A stretch of 64,000 bases of DNA from Eutreptiella sp. 'Long Island Sound 2002' (Eukaryota > Euglenozoa > Euglenophyceae > Eutreptiales > Eutreptiaceae), in contig OZ038381.1 in assembly GCA_964036045.1 (NCBI GenBank), positions 150,430,352-150,494,351 of the forward strand. Direction: 5' to 3'. This document shows positions 1 through 10,026 of this stretch, piece by piece. Both the position numbers and the translations under genes were made by a program. Every line of letters begins with the position of its first letter. The stretch's first letter is position 1. The notes under the pieces were generated by a model. That model searched no databases. It had not been told where the DNA came from and saw only the letters and a list, made by a program, of their open reading frames with translations.

Positions 1-62
1 AACACCTTCACTACTGCCGCCGCGAACAGGGGCCCACCAACCACCCCGGGTGGCGCGACGCT

Positions 63-1520
63 TTGGTCCACCTTTTCCACACCACCGGCACGCAGGACCC
101 CCGCCTGAGGCTCGTCCACCCCACGAGGGCTAAGCAGGACGCCCACACTGGCCCACGGGTGACCCCGGACGGCCTGCACTTTCACGTCGGGGGTTACCGC
201 CGTCAGGGCAGCCTATCCCCCCCCACGCAGGGGGCGGCATACCACCCACCGGCGGCCCTCCTGTACATCCCCCGCGACCTACTCGCCGACGGTGAGCATC
301 AAGAACCTAACGCGGATGTGGCGTGGCCCGAGCCTCTGTGCCCACGGCCCCACGCGCCGACGCCGGTGTGGTTAGTGACTACGGACGACCAGTGCACCCG
401 GGCGACGGAACAAGGGCAGCTCCAGGCCGAGTGGGTGATAGTGCAGGTGGAGGCAGGCCAGCCCAGGCCACGTGAGCTCCCCCGCGGCACCGCCCTGCTG
501 GTAGTTACGGACGTGCCGCACGACCCACACATGGCAGTGCAGGCGCTGGAGGACCAGCGGGAGGACACTGGACACCTGGTGGTACACCAGCGCGGAGGCC
601 GGGCGTGGCTGAGGGAACATGTGACGGCGCTCCGCTCTTGGGCGAGCACGATCGCTGGAGCCGACGTTGGACTACATGACCACCCGGCGGTCCGCCCCGG
701 CGACACCAGGGCGCTGAGCGTGCACCAACTGACCCCAAGCCACCCCGACGTCGGGTGGCACTCCGCTGACGTCAACGCGGGGTGGCTCAGCCCCAGCGGG
801 TTCTACTGGATCCGGGAGGCCTGGGGCCACACCTCCTCCGATGCTACAGGGGGCGGCTCCTGCAAGCACGCCACCAGCATCGCGCTTGCCGCCGAAGTCA
901 TCCTCCAGCTCCTGCCACACGCGGATCGCGAGCGGGCCACGGGGGTCACCGCGGGCGCGGCGAAGGTAGTCAACCAGATGCCCCTGCGATGGCTCCGGGA
1001 CGGCCTGCGCGCGCAAGGGCAACACGCCGAGCAGTTCTTTTGGTATGCCCGAGCCACCTCCCACCACAGCGACGCCCTAGTACACAAGGGAGACTGGGCG
1101 GCGTCCCAGGACACCGTCCTACAGAACACGCCCCCGGGCCCCAGCCACGCCCAGCTCATAGTCGCCGGTCATGACGGCCACCTCGACCTACGGCCCCCCG
1201 CGATGCGGACGCTCGGCGCAGTCGCGCAGCGGGCACAGCCAGACCATGCGCTGACGCACCGAGGACACACACCCCTAGGCGCGGCCCACGCCACAGCCTA
1301 TGTCCACGCCCAGGACCTCACCGCGACGGCCACCAACCACCGGGCGCTGCGGGCCAGGGACCGCCACACGCCGGTGCAACGCAGGCTCCGCATCCAAAGG
1401 GAGCGGCTCTCCGGCGTTGCCGTCCTCTCGCAGCCGTGCCTCCTGTGCGGCGGCCCGGAGGGGACCCCCGTGCACATGCACGTGGGATGCGCCCACTTGC
1501 GGCTCCTCTGGCCCCACTGA
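63..1520 (+). pseudogene. C-terminal part of a LINE-type reverse transcriptase ORF (CCHC tail)
   Basis: An open frame of 485 codons whose true start probably lies left of the window. Seen: a CX2CX10HX4C-like cluster at about residues 459-476 (CLLCGG...VHMHVGC) followed by LRLLW. In LINE polyproteins such a zinc motif sits after the RT, and often the RNase H, domain. A stretch near residues 150-205 with a TD and a later H could be a diverged RNase H, but this is weak. No RT motif is inside the window. The frame stops at 1518-1520, but a reading frame offset by one base continues the protein-like sequence, so a frameshift is likely. The rest of the 485 residues is not recognised. Confidence 0.5.
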
Positions 1521-2893
1521 GGCCAGGCGGTGGGTGGCCTCGTGGCGCTCCGCGGGCGCCGCGTGGACAGAAGTCTTCTGCTCCGGGCTCGTGCCCGAGG
1601 CGGCAGACGCACAGCTCCGCGGCATAGCCCGCTACGACCCGCCGGGGGGGACCTCCGTAGACGATTTCCTCCACCACATGCTCCGGCTGGGGGATTTGGC
1701 GTGGTGCTTCGCAATCACCGGCTGGAGCAACTCCTCCGCGAGCCCCTAAGTGCGTCGGCCCGGGTGCACCGATGGCTCACTGCGGCAGAGAGCAGCTACC
1801 CCCCCCCTCCCCCGCGCCCTGGCAAGGGATTCGTAGCCTCCCTCCGTGTTGTGTGTGGCACCCTGGAGTGCCCGTTGCAAGAGGACCCCCACCGATACCG
1901 GGACCTGCCGGGGGGTTTCTCGAAGCACCTACAAGACGCCCTCTTCCTACCGTGGATCATCGGGCGCGGCTCCATGACCGCATAGGAGGCCCGTATAGTG
2001 GGCAAGGAGTGGGCGCGCGAATGGGGCCGTTGGTGCGCTGCCACGCGCGCCCTGGAGGCCCCCGCACAACGGTACGCCGCCGTCCCGCTCGAGGGGCGGG
2101 GGCGGCACACCCAGCCACGGCCCACAATGATCCGCGGGGCGGGCCCCGACCACCCGTGGGACGTGGCGGCAGAGGAATGGCTACAGACGGCCCTGGAGCC
2201 ACAAGTGGGGTGGAGTAGGGACGTGTCCTCGCTCATCCGAGCGCCCCTCCCCCCCCCGCATCGTCCTCCACACCGCCAACGTGCTCCGATCCACTGAGAT
2301 ACACACCTGGGGACGCAACGCGGCCACCATCCGGTGGCTCCCCCCAGAGGGCGGAGCCGCCCGGCTCACCGTGGCGCACTTCAAAAATGGGGGGCCTGCG
2401 TACGACGACGCCTTGTCCCGGCTGACCGACATTCAGGGGGCCCCTCCTCCTCATGCTCCTCACGGACCTTGCAGCTGCGCTGCGCCAGGAGGTAGACAGC
2501 CGCGGAGGGCTGCGGGTAGGGTGGGAGGCGGTCGCAGACGGCAACCTACTGGCCCTCCTCCACCGGGACGCCGCGGACGAGTGCCAGTGGGGCGCTCTGG
2601 TGCCCCGCCTCACCGGGCGCCAAACGTATATGGCAACCCCCCCCAAGGGGCACCTCTGCCCGGCGTGGGCTGACCTCATCGCCGCCTTCCACGACCACGG
2701 GATTCTCCCTGACGACAAGTGGAAGGAGGTCTGGCAGAAGACGCTCGGCAGGGACTACCGGCGCCGCGTCCACGCCTGCCTGCTAGAGCTCCGGGACCCC
2801 CTTCGCCAGCGGTGGGACGACCTCTGGCTCCACGTCCGTCCCGCACATGTCGCACGTGTTCGGGCCCTGACCGCCACCCGCCGCCGCGCTTTG
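1501..2893 (+). pseudogene. Decayed continuation of the upstream X1 ORF
   Basis: Protein-like sequence continues after the zinc tail in several frames: 1501-1749, about 1998-2297 and 2453-2893. The last part ends in a tract rich in R and W (LWLHVRPAHVARV). It resembles the end of the truncated 5' ORF of X2 (LLWIHVHLRDP...HLSHVF), which also lies just upstream of ORF-A. That shared ending argues that this ORF belongs to the same element as ORF-A and ORF-B and is not an unrelated neighbour. Frames are broken by small indels and the product is not functional. No domain was recognised after the zinc motif. Confidence 0.4.
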
Positions 2894-2909
2894 CAGAGCC
2901 CGCAGCACC

Positions 2910-3085
2910 ATGCCTCGCCGACGGGGGGACGGGCTGGAGCACGCCAGAGCCCGATGCCGAGCGCACGAGGCGGCCGTCTGGGGCCTGGTGGCGAACGCAG
3001 TAAGAGAGGCGCACGAGGCACACGCTGCTGCCCAGCACGACCCGGCGGACAGCGCGAGGGCTTTCCCTCAGCGAGGCCGCCCTCC
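2910..3085 (+). pseudogene. X1 ORF-A, N-terminal fragment
   Basis: Begins MPRRRGDG and matches the first about 58 residues of X2 ORF-A (51709 downwards). Relative to X2 it has one extra C near 3071, which shifts the frame, and it is cut by A1 at 3085. The rest of the ORF lies at 21174-22233. Function is unknown; the N-terminus is rich in R and A. Confidence 0.6.
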
Positions 3086-3189
3086 AGTAAGAAAAAGTGC
3101 TTTTCCAATGCTTTAGGGTATACTTTAGTTGTATAAGAGGTGCTCTAAGCACTCTTGCATTTTTCTCATAGTATTGGCCCAACCAAAAG
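3086..3189 (+). repeat. 5' LTR of A1, left piece
   Basis: Begins AGTAAGAAAAAGTGC, as do the A1 3' LTR (20371) and the A2 LTR (61843, minus). The LTR breaks off after CCAACCAAAAG where TIR-1 is inserted; the uninterrupted LTRs read CCAACCAGAAGGGGTG across the same site. Confidence 0.9.
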
Positions 3190-3212
3190 CTTAGCCCACG
3201 CAAACTGCACCC
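3190..3212 (+). repeat. TIR-1 left terminal inverted repeat
   Basis: Reads CTTAGCCCACGCAAACTGCA then CCC; the reverse complement is at 10027-10049 without mismatch. Confidence 0.95.
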
Positions 3213-3529
3213 CCTTTTGGAATTGAAGGACCTAAAAAATGACCACCCGGAAAACTATTTTCTTTGGACATTTGCAGCACACATGACCCAGCTACCACTG
3301 AAAAAATACAATTTTACCCAATTTGCTGCTTTTTTCCACTTTTTGTTTATCGAAATAAACTATATTTTCTCTCATTTGAAGGGTGTGTTTTACCAATCTT
3401 GTCGTTTTTGTATTTCAAAACCCAACTGGTGCGTGCCTGTTCGGGACCTCATTTTCAAAGATGACATTCTGCGGGTCTCCAGTTGCACCTATGTTTGTCC
3501 TGCGAAATAAGTTGCTTTTTTATGTCCCT

Positions 3530-3553
3530 GAGTGCGCGAGGCTTCCCGCACTC
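3530..3553. repeat. TIR-1 palindrome copy 1
   Basis: GAGTGCGCGAGG/CTTCCCGCACTC; the right arm has two changes from consensus. Confidence 0.85.
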
Positions 3554-3690
3554 AAGGTCACGGAAACAATTGTGTACAGAAGGCAACACAAACAGGACAG
3601 GAAGTGCACAACATACAAACACTGAAATAAGAGCTCGGCAAAAATGTACAAGCCCTTAAGGGCATATAATTGCATTCGCGTCGAAGGCGA

Positions 3691-3710
3691 GTGCGCGAGG
3701 CCTCGCGCAC
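3691..3710. repeat. TIR-1 palindrome copy 2
   Basis: GTGCGCGAGGCCTCGCGCAC, a perfect 20-bp palindrome just downstream of the gene 1 stop. Confidence 0.9.
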
Positions 3711-4692
3711 ACATGACTGCAAAAAGAGGCGAAACACTTGGGTTAATGGTGACTTATTTCTTCTTCCCTCCAGCAACCTTAGCCAACCCGGAACCCAGGC
3801 TTCTTGCCACCGCGCTTGTCCCACTTGGAGAGGCAACGGAACCACAAGACGGCTGGGCACCAGAACGCGAGGGCGGCTTGAACTCTGCACTAGCGGTGGC
3901 GGCAGTCTTCGCTTTCTTCTTCGGCTGTTCCTTGCCAGATTCGGGGCTTGCATCGAAGTGAGCGGCGGGTGCCCGCTTGCGCTTCTGCTGCGTCTCCAGT
4001 ACTTGCTCCATATCCTCTTCTTCTCCCTCCTCGTCGGCATCGTCGTCGTCTGATTCCGCGGGATTGTCCGATTTCTTCTCTTTTCCTTCTGCCTGCTTCT
4101 TGCCGCCGGAGGGGGTTCCCTTTCCGGCTGCAGTACCCTGAGTTGGTACAAGTTTGGCAGTCTGCTTCACCTTGGTTTGCATTGGCAAGGTAGGTGCAGG
4201 CGCAACAGGCTCAGTGTCGTCAGCGGGGACCTCAGTCACGACATCTTCCCGGACAGCCTCTGCATCATGCACCTGCGGGTGCCCTTTGTGCCCTCGGTTG
4301 CTGTCCGAAACCCACAGTGGAATGCCACGCTGAAGCCACTCTTATTGAGTATCCCAAGTTGCAGCTGTTGCTCCCTGCTCCGTCTGATCATTCTCCAACA
4401 TGTACCGCATGATGATTGCATGCTGCAGAGCACCTCCAACGGCATTCCCAAGGTCTTTTTGCTTGTTCGTTGACACAGCCAGAAACGCCACTTTAGTACG
4501 GAGGTCGGACATCGCAATCTTTGCGGCCATGGCAGGCGTGTCGTCCACAACAACCACTGCATCAGAATACCCACTGCCCAAAGAATATTTGTCCAGGTAC
4601 CACAGCACGTGAATCAGAGGCATGAAAGCACCAAGGTTCTTGTTCTGCATCTCTTCGAAATGTCCAGCGGAATACGACACATAGTTCAGCAA

Positions 4693-4789
4693 CTGTAAAT
4701 GTGAGGTATAAAGACGAATAACGGAGCCACCAGTGCGCGAGGCCTCGCGCACACAACGGCATCATAACAGGCGAAAGAAGCAGATATAC
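4693..4789 (-). other. Intron 3 of TIR-1 gene 1 (97 bp)
   Basis: Donor CAG|GTATATCTG, acceptor ATTTACAG|TTG. Phase 0; removal joins ...RWDKQ to LLNYVSY... in frame. Palindrome copy 3 lies inside. Confidence 0.85.
4733..4752. repeat. TIR-1 palindrome copy 3 (in intron 3)
   Basis: GTGCGCGAGGCCTCGCGCAC, perfect, in the middle of intron 3. Confidence 0.9.
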
Positions 4790-5487
4790 CTGCTTATCCC
4801 AGCGACTCGTTGTTCCGAACCACATACAGTGCTCGTCGAACTGATACGTACTGCTGGTCACGGGACCCGATAACCAAGAGTATACCGGCAACCGAACATG
4901 GTAGAATCGCACTGTTGTTGGATCTTTCTCCTTCTTCATACGCCAGAGCCTCTGTATGTCGCGGCCAATACGCTGCACAACATCAGTCTCGCCATAGAAA
5001 ATGACGTCTTTGCCCAGCATCATCACATCGAACAGCCACTTCGGAACAAATCCTGCAGTGTCATATTCAACGAAAAGGTCAGCGTTAATGACCCACAACG
5101 GGTACTGCAGATCCCGGAAACGGGCTGGCAGTTTCTCTCCAATATCATCAATACGGCAGGCAATCAAAGAGAGTTTGCTCCCTTGCTGGTCCCGCTTGGA
5201 GACATTGATCACATCGCCAGTACTCAGCTGTGTCTGTGACGGTGCTGATGACAGTGCCTCAGTCTTCCTTTGCAGTTGTTTCCGCACGGCCAGCGTCTGT
5301 GGTAATGGAGGTGGGCCCTTGTCCCCAGTCCGCCACAGAGGTGCATTGGTCAACGTCTTCCATTTTGGCCACGGCTACCGATACTTCGTACTTGTTGCGT
5401 CCGGCCAGTAACCCCAATTTCCCAGGCCAATCTTATGTTGCGTCGTGCCCAGTGCTGCGACTTCTGCTCGGATCCTCGCATCGGCAG

Positions 5488-5558
5488 CTGTACGGATGCA
5501 AAAGCAGTGGTTGAGTGCGCGAGCCCTCCCGCACTGGAGCCGCGACACTGACGCATAC
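5488..5558 (-). other. Intron 2 of TIR-1 gene 1 (71 bp)
   Basis: Donor GCAG|GTATGCGT, acceptor CGTACAG|CTGCC. Removal joins ...NQTA to AADARIRAEV... in frame. Palindrome copy 4 lies centrally. Confidence 0.85.
5514..5535. repeat. TIR-1 palindrome copy 4 (in intron 2)
   Basis: AGTGCGCGAGC/CCTCCCGCACT; arms less perfect than in copies 2, 3 and 7. Confidence 0.85.
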
Positions 5559-5862
5559 CTGCGGTCTGGTTGACATACTGCTTATTGTCCGGATGGTCAA
5601 GATCGAACATAACCCATTGTTCCGTAATCTGCGCGACAATGTAGTTCTGGGTGGTGCGTAAGGTTGTGTCTTTCAGGTTCATGTGCGCACAGACTTTCTG
5701 CAATAAGCTCGGTAGATGCAGCCCCTCCAGCTTCTTGAAGGCTTTCCTTGTAACTTCCTCTTTCCTGCTCTTAGTCTCCAGGTTCCTCATGCCAGTAACC
5801 GCCTCACGACCGCAATAATAAGCCAGGGAGAAGATGTCCCTCCAAGTCTTGAATGTCGATTC

Positions 5863-5935
5863 CTGCGAGGGAAAACAGTGTCATGGAGTACGCGAGGCCT
5901 CTCGCACTGCAGCCGTGCGATACACGAATACATAC
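5863..5935 (-). other. Intron 1 of TIR-1 gene 1 (73 bp)
   Basis: Donor ACA|GTATGTATT, acceptor CCCTCGCAG|GAATC. Removal joins ...EEAGHT to ESTFKTWRD... and runs straight into the next exon. Palindrome copy 5 lies inside. Confidence 0.88.
5887..5908. repeat. TIR-1 palindrome copy 5 (in intron 1)
   Basis: AGTACGCGAGG/CCTCTCGCACT; one change in each arm. Confidence 0.85.
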
Positions 5936-6865
5936 TGTGTGTCCTGCTTCCTCCAAAGTCTCGGGTGCAAGAAACGCAGAGATGACGGCAGCCTGGACAA
6001 CAGCAATCTTGAACCGCTCAAAATCCTGTGGCTCTTTTTCCCACTTCTGGTCCTCAATGTACAACAACATGTTGTCCAGCGCCTCAGACAGCGGAATCCA
6101 CGTCACAGACTGGCTGCCAGCTTGTTGCAATCCTGCAACCTTGGCCCGGATCCTCCAAGGTGTTTCGTATTTCAGAATGTCAACGTAGCAGAACTCCTGC
6201 CAGTCCTCCAATTCTTTGCCTTCTGCGAGACGCAGTTCCTGAATCTTTCTGCATGTTTCTGTGCCATGTTGACCATTCAGACCGTAAAGTGAGCCATCTG
6301 CAAAGCAAATCACGTACCGAAGCAAAGAGAAGAAACATCGTCGATCGAACGCGAAGCGAGTCATACCACTATCCTCCGACGCCATTACGCGCAACGGTCC
6401 AGCTGGTGGCAGTGCTTGGTATCCCGTCACTTTCCTGGCAACGTCGTCATAGTTGATGGATCGGATCTGTCCGCGCTCTTTGGTCTTGTCAATTCTCAAC
6501 TCAGCAATCTTTACCTTCACGGCTTTACCATTCTCCTGCCGCTGCCACTGTTGCACGTCAACTGTGAGCTTCATCTCTGGTATTGGCTTCTTCTCAGCCA
6601 TCTTTTTTCGTCCTTTCTTCGGCGTGTCCCCTTGGTCGGTCCCTGGTGACGACTCCATGGCCTCTGCGTCTGGTGCTGGACCTTCTGGCGACCCTGGTTC
6701 ACTCATGATGCCCAAAAATACCTAAAGAGGACAAAAGGCATGACATGAAACACGGTCATTTGAACTCTGAAATCAGTCGAAACGGTATTTTGCAGGTCTT
6801 TTTCGCAAATCCGTTCCACAACAGTCTTTGTGGTGACTAATTCCACGGGACTTAGCGAACTACTC

Positions 6866-6887
6866 AGTGCGCGAGACCTCGCGCACT
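6866..6887. repeat. TIR-1 palindrome copy 6 (between the genes)
   Basis: AGTGCGCGAGA/CCTCGCGCACT, in the 249-bp spacer between gene 2 and gene 1. Confidence 0.85.
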
Positions 6888-6922
6888 CATATCGCATTAC
6901 ATACCTGTTTTTCGTAACCTTT

Positions 6923-6944
6923 AGTGCGCGAGGCCTCGCGCACT
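6923..6944. repeat. TIR-1 palindrome copy 7 (between the genes)
   Basis: AGTGCGCGAGG/CCTCGCGCACT, a perfect 22-bp palindrome 12 bp after the gene 2 stop. Confidence 0.9.
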
Positions 6945-6955
6945 GCGGGCGTCAG

Positions 6956-8952
6956 TTACAGCAACTGTTGCCGCACGTTGCGTGTTGCTGCTTCCTGTCT
7001 GTCGGCATCCATGTCTGTTCTCTGCCCCACAACAGCATCCAGTTTCTGTTTTAGTTGGTTGGTGGGACTTGTTTTCTGGTCGATGAGGGCATCTAGTACG
7101 CTGTGACCAAGTAGCCGACAGTGGTTGTAACCAAGGGGTTGTGTAGGTGATGGCGGAAATCTCAGTAACCTCCGCGGCCACGAAGTTGCAACAGTGCTGA
7201 CTCTGTCCGACTCCCATTCCACATAGGCCATGCAAATCCGGTCCGTCGCCAAAAGTCTTGTCAGTCGTTGTCGCATCCTGTGTACCAGCTTCTTGGGAAC
7301 GTTTTGTACCCCCACGTGTTTGCCACCAGGACCAACCTTTAGTAACAAGTAATGGTTTTGCACCTCCTCAACAGTAACAGAACCCGTGTTTCTCGCCTTG
7401 TCCCGCACCAACTTGCTCAGCATCCCTTCTCCAAACCTCTCTGAGTGTGCCTGACCGGGCAGGTCCTGGTGCCACTTGCTGTTGTACAACAATGTGCACA
7501 TGATTGTGCGTTCGTACTTCAGTACGGTGTCACACGGTCCTCGACGCAGCCTCCTCAACAGACACAAACTCAACTGCAACACCTCCTGAGCTCGTGACCC
7601 TGTACCGTTGTTTTCCCGTGACCAGTTGCATTCCCGTACCACGTGGCCCAAGTACAACAACAACGGGCACCATTCCGACAACAAATGCAGAACTGCGTTT
7701 GCCACTGCTGCCCTGTTGGCATGCGCAGACTCACGACCACTGATCGCGGTTGCAGCTTGTGCCTTGCGCCGATACCGGCGTAGTATTCGGGTGTGGCAAG
7801 CATCAGCGCAGCAATATTTTGTTCCATAACTATCAGTTTGGGGTATGATAGTATGGTGGAACCAGGTCGTAGCAAACCTTTCCGTAGGTAGGTTAGAATA
7901 GGCCAGAACACCCGAAAAGTTTGAGTAACAACGAACTTGTAGGCATGCCAGACACCGTAAACTACAGGCACGTAACGTAGGTACGCACGCATGTTCCATC
8001 GTTGGTTCTTGGCACCGTACAACAACTTTAGTATCGTGTAGTGTATGTTTTCGTCAACCAACAGCGGTAGAACTCTGTTTGTCTGTTGTGCTGTGTCCTT
8101 TGCAAAGTGTAACAAGTTTAACAGACCAACGCCACCAGTTACCTCTTCTTTTGACAGGGCAAACAGGCGCCACACCGGTGCCTGCACAGTCCTTGCATCC
8201 CTCCTCACATCCAACGGTGCTCTCACGTTTCCGGTGTCTGGTACACACCCATCTGCATACCCCATGTCGCGCAAAGTCTGGGGGATCATCCTTTCACGCT
8301 GTTGCAGAGCCCTTGCGACTGTCGTTATCCGTGCTGCCAGGTCCTCAATGGCTGGATGTCCTGCCCAATATGTGGGCCTCTGTTTCAGTTGAAGTACTGC
8401 CATTGCAGTACAGTTTTGCGAACGGTCACTTTCGTCTGGGTGTGTCGTGTATTGTGCCCGGTACCAGTTGTCTATCCACAGCACGCAACACGACGAAAGC
8501 AGCAGTGACCACGTTGCTTTAAGTGCTGCTGCTGCCTGTTCGTCCACTGTATCTGCGGCAGCGCCTGCTCTCCCAAGTCGTACTTTTGTTCGTCTTTCTG
8601 TTTGCGTTAGGTACCCTGTTTTGTTTCCCGGTTTTTTCCTTTTTGGTACTGCCCGTTGACGCATCAACAGGTACAGGTTCCAGCCCTCCTGTCGCAAAAT
8701 GCGCACCCAGCACTTGTCCTCCTGCCTTTTAGCTGCTGGTAAACTGTGGCGTGTTCGTTTGTTGGACCTGAGTCGCTGTGCAAATGTTAAAACCAGTTGC
8801 GCCGCCAGGTCGTTTCGTTTGAGTCCTTTCCACAGGTCGTCTGCTGTTTGGTATGCTTGTTCTGCCGCGCATGCCTCTCGTAGTGCTGCTGCTATTTTGC
8901 TTACTGCTGCTATCATTCGATGTGTTACGGATTTTCTGGCTCGAAGTGGCAT
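6956..8952 (-). pseudogene. TIR-1 gene 2: candidate transposase of unknown family, one frameshift
   Basis: Starts at ATG 8952 (MPLRARKSV) and reads to about 7745. A frame offset by one base then carries on to the stop at 6956 (...TRNVRQQLL). Together this is about 660 residues without introns, upstream of gene 1 on the same strand. Seen: a basic, A-rich N-terminus; a central part with LPLLVDENIHYTILKLLYG, VVYGVWHAYKFVV and KLIVMEQNIAALMLATP. These have spaced D, E and H residues of the kind expected in DDE-type catalytic cores. I do not recognise the family, so the transposase role rests on position, size and being the only other gene in a TIR element. The shift near 7745 could be decay; no intron fits there. 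Confidence 0.55.
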
Positions 8953-9421
8953 TTTGCGTCTTTCTCTGTGGAATCAGATGTGCGCAAATATTTTGGTTAT
9001 TGTTTCGCACAGCGATCTTTAACAAAAGTATGTTTGAAAACATCTGGCCTTTTCCTGTCGTCATTTGTGGTGCGCGTGCTGCCGCCGCAAATTGTATTTG
9101 GTGTCTGCGTGCGCTCCGTTCCCAGTAACCGAAAACCGTTTTCGCAACCACAATTTCCTATTCTGTTTCCCTCTTTAAACCCAGTTGGAAAAAAAAACTA
9201 TATCTATCGGGCAGCGAAGGCTACGGCCGCTATTACCACCGGACTCGTCTGCCATTGAGTGGCTGTTGGAAAAAAGCAAATCATTCCCCTGATCCCCTGA
9301 AAATTATGACGAAGGTTACCGATGTATAATTGATTGTCACAGGTGGTAGCCGTGAAAGGGAATGTAAATACCGGCGTGCCTGACCTGACCTGCCTGCTAT
9401 TTCATTTTCTTCCGTCGTTTA

Positions 9422-9443
9422 AGTGCGCGAGGCCTCGTGCACT
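9422..9443. repeat. TIR-1 palindrome copy 8
   Basis: AGTGCGCGAGG/CCTCGTGCACT; one right-arm change. Confidence 0.85.
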
Positions 9444-9605
9444 GATTGTTTCCTTGGGACAATGTTCTATACCTCGTTATATCTGACCAACATGGTGTCT
9501 ACACACACATACAGCGGAAAAATCAAATGTGTTTGTCCGTCTGGTACTGTACCTGCGATTGTACGCGTTGTTTACATCCTGCAAATTCAATACATAACGT
9601 GACCT

Positions 9606-9629
9606 GAGTGCGCGAGGCCTCGCGGACTC
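9606..9629. repeat. TIR-1 palindrome copy 9
   Basis: GAGTGCGCGAGG/CCTCGCGGACTC; one right-arm change. Confidence 0.85.
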
Positions 9630-9830
9630 CGGATGCCTAAATTTGTATTTTATTTTCACTTTACAGTACATGTGTTTCCCCTAACATGGGAAGTCCGACA
9701 GTCATACACTTCCAATGCTCCTTGGGCAACACTATCCTACTTTTAATACCATGTGGGAGCTGCGTATTTCCGCAAACGCCAGTCCTTACGGGTTTTTAGG
9801 TTTTGTGATAAACTCCACTTTGAATATCTT

Positions 9831-9854
9831 GAGTGCGCGAGGCCTTGCGCACTC
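9831..9854. repeat. TIR-1 palindrome copy 10
   Basis: GAGTGCGCGAGG/CCTTGCGCACTC; one right-arm change. Confidence 0.85.
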
Positions 9855-10026
9855 AGAACGCCAGAGAAATGTAAAAAACGTCACATTGAGGAACACAAAG
9901 TTGCGTAACAATAAAAAGGCAATTTATTTCACTACGTCTAAAATCACGTTCATCAAAAATCCAAAAAAATAGTCTTTTTGCCCTGTTGCGAACCGGTCCT
10001 TTTCTGCGCGTTCGGCACGCAAAACA

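Larger units (their letters stand above)
1..3085 (+). mobile_element. LINE-like element X1, left part (interrupted by gypsy A1)
   Basis: This GC-rich sequence starts before the window and is cut at 3085 by element A1; it resumes at 21168. It is assigned to a repeat family because bases from about 2650 on, and 21168-23624, match X2 (minus strand, 45536-52008) in gene order and protein sequence. It holds the end of one ORF with a LINE-type zinc tail, a decayed coding stretch, and the start of ORF-A. The A1 insertion point is exact: X2 reads through the same site with CCCTCC once, whereas X1 has it on both sides of A1. Confidence 0.75.
3213..3753. other. TIR-1 left subterminal non-coding region
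   Basis: AT-rich sequence between the left TIR and the end of gene 1. It holds two palindrome copies (3530-3553 and 3691-3710). A 97-codon plus-strand open frame at 3217-3510 has no recognisable features and is probably chance. Confidence 0.5.
3754..6706 (-). pseudogene. TIR-1 gene 1: large four-exon protein, weak ParB-like N-terminal motif
   Basis: Exons 6706-5936, 5862-5559, 5487-4790 and 4692-3754, joined by three GT-AG introns of 73, 71 and 97 bp. The frame is kept across all junctions, giving 904 codons including the stop. Two in-frame stops interrupt it, TAG at 5377-5375 and TAA at 4344-4342, with no frameshift. The ATG at 6706 (MSEPGSPEG) is the first in frame after the gap from gene 2. 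Seen: a K-rich N-terminus; near residue 140 a GLNGQHGTETCRK motif like the G-Q-H-R turn of ParB-type nucleases; an acidic tract (DDDDADEEGEEED), then basic KRKR and PKKKAK nuclear-localisation-like runs; a C-terminus ending KKK. The role is probably as accessory or DNA-binding protein of the transposon. The ParB suggestion is tentative and no transposase signature was found. Confidence 0.65.
8953..10026. other. TIR-1 right subterminal non-coding region
   Basis: Between gene 2 and the right TIR. It should hold the promoter of gene 2. Contains palindrome copies 8, 9 and 10; no coding sequence was recognised. Confidence 0.5.

Noticed and set aside
3217-3510. Small plus-strand protein gene near the left TIR
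   Set aside because: AT-rich chance-like composition, no counterpart near the right TIR, no recognisable motif, and opposite strand to both TIR-1 genes.
3754-6706. Reassigned stop codons (TAG/TAA read as Gln) in this genome
   Set aside because: TIR-1 gene 1 alone would fit. In C, however, in-frame TAGs align with Glu codons of A1, and in A1 and C in-frame TGAs fall at Arg or other codons. X1 has TAG for Tyr. Random decay explains all of these.
4342-7054. Repeated peptides ARGLAHS/REASRT in many frames as a protein repeat
   Set aside because: They are translations of the palindrome in non-coding or intron sequence.
3530-9854. CRISPR-like array from the regular palindromes
   Set aside because: Spacing is irregular (57 to over 2,400 bp), there are no uniform spacers, the host is eukaryotic, and three copies lie inside introns of a gene.
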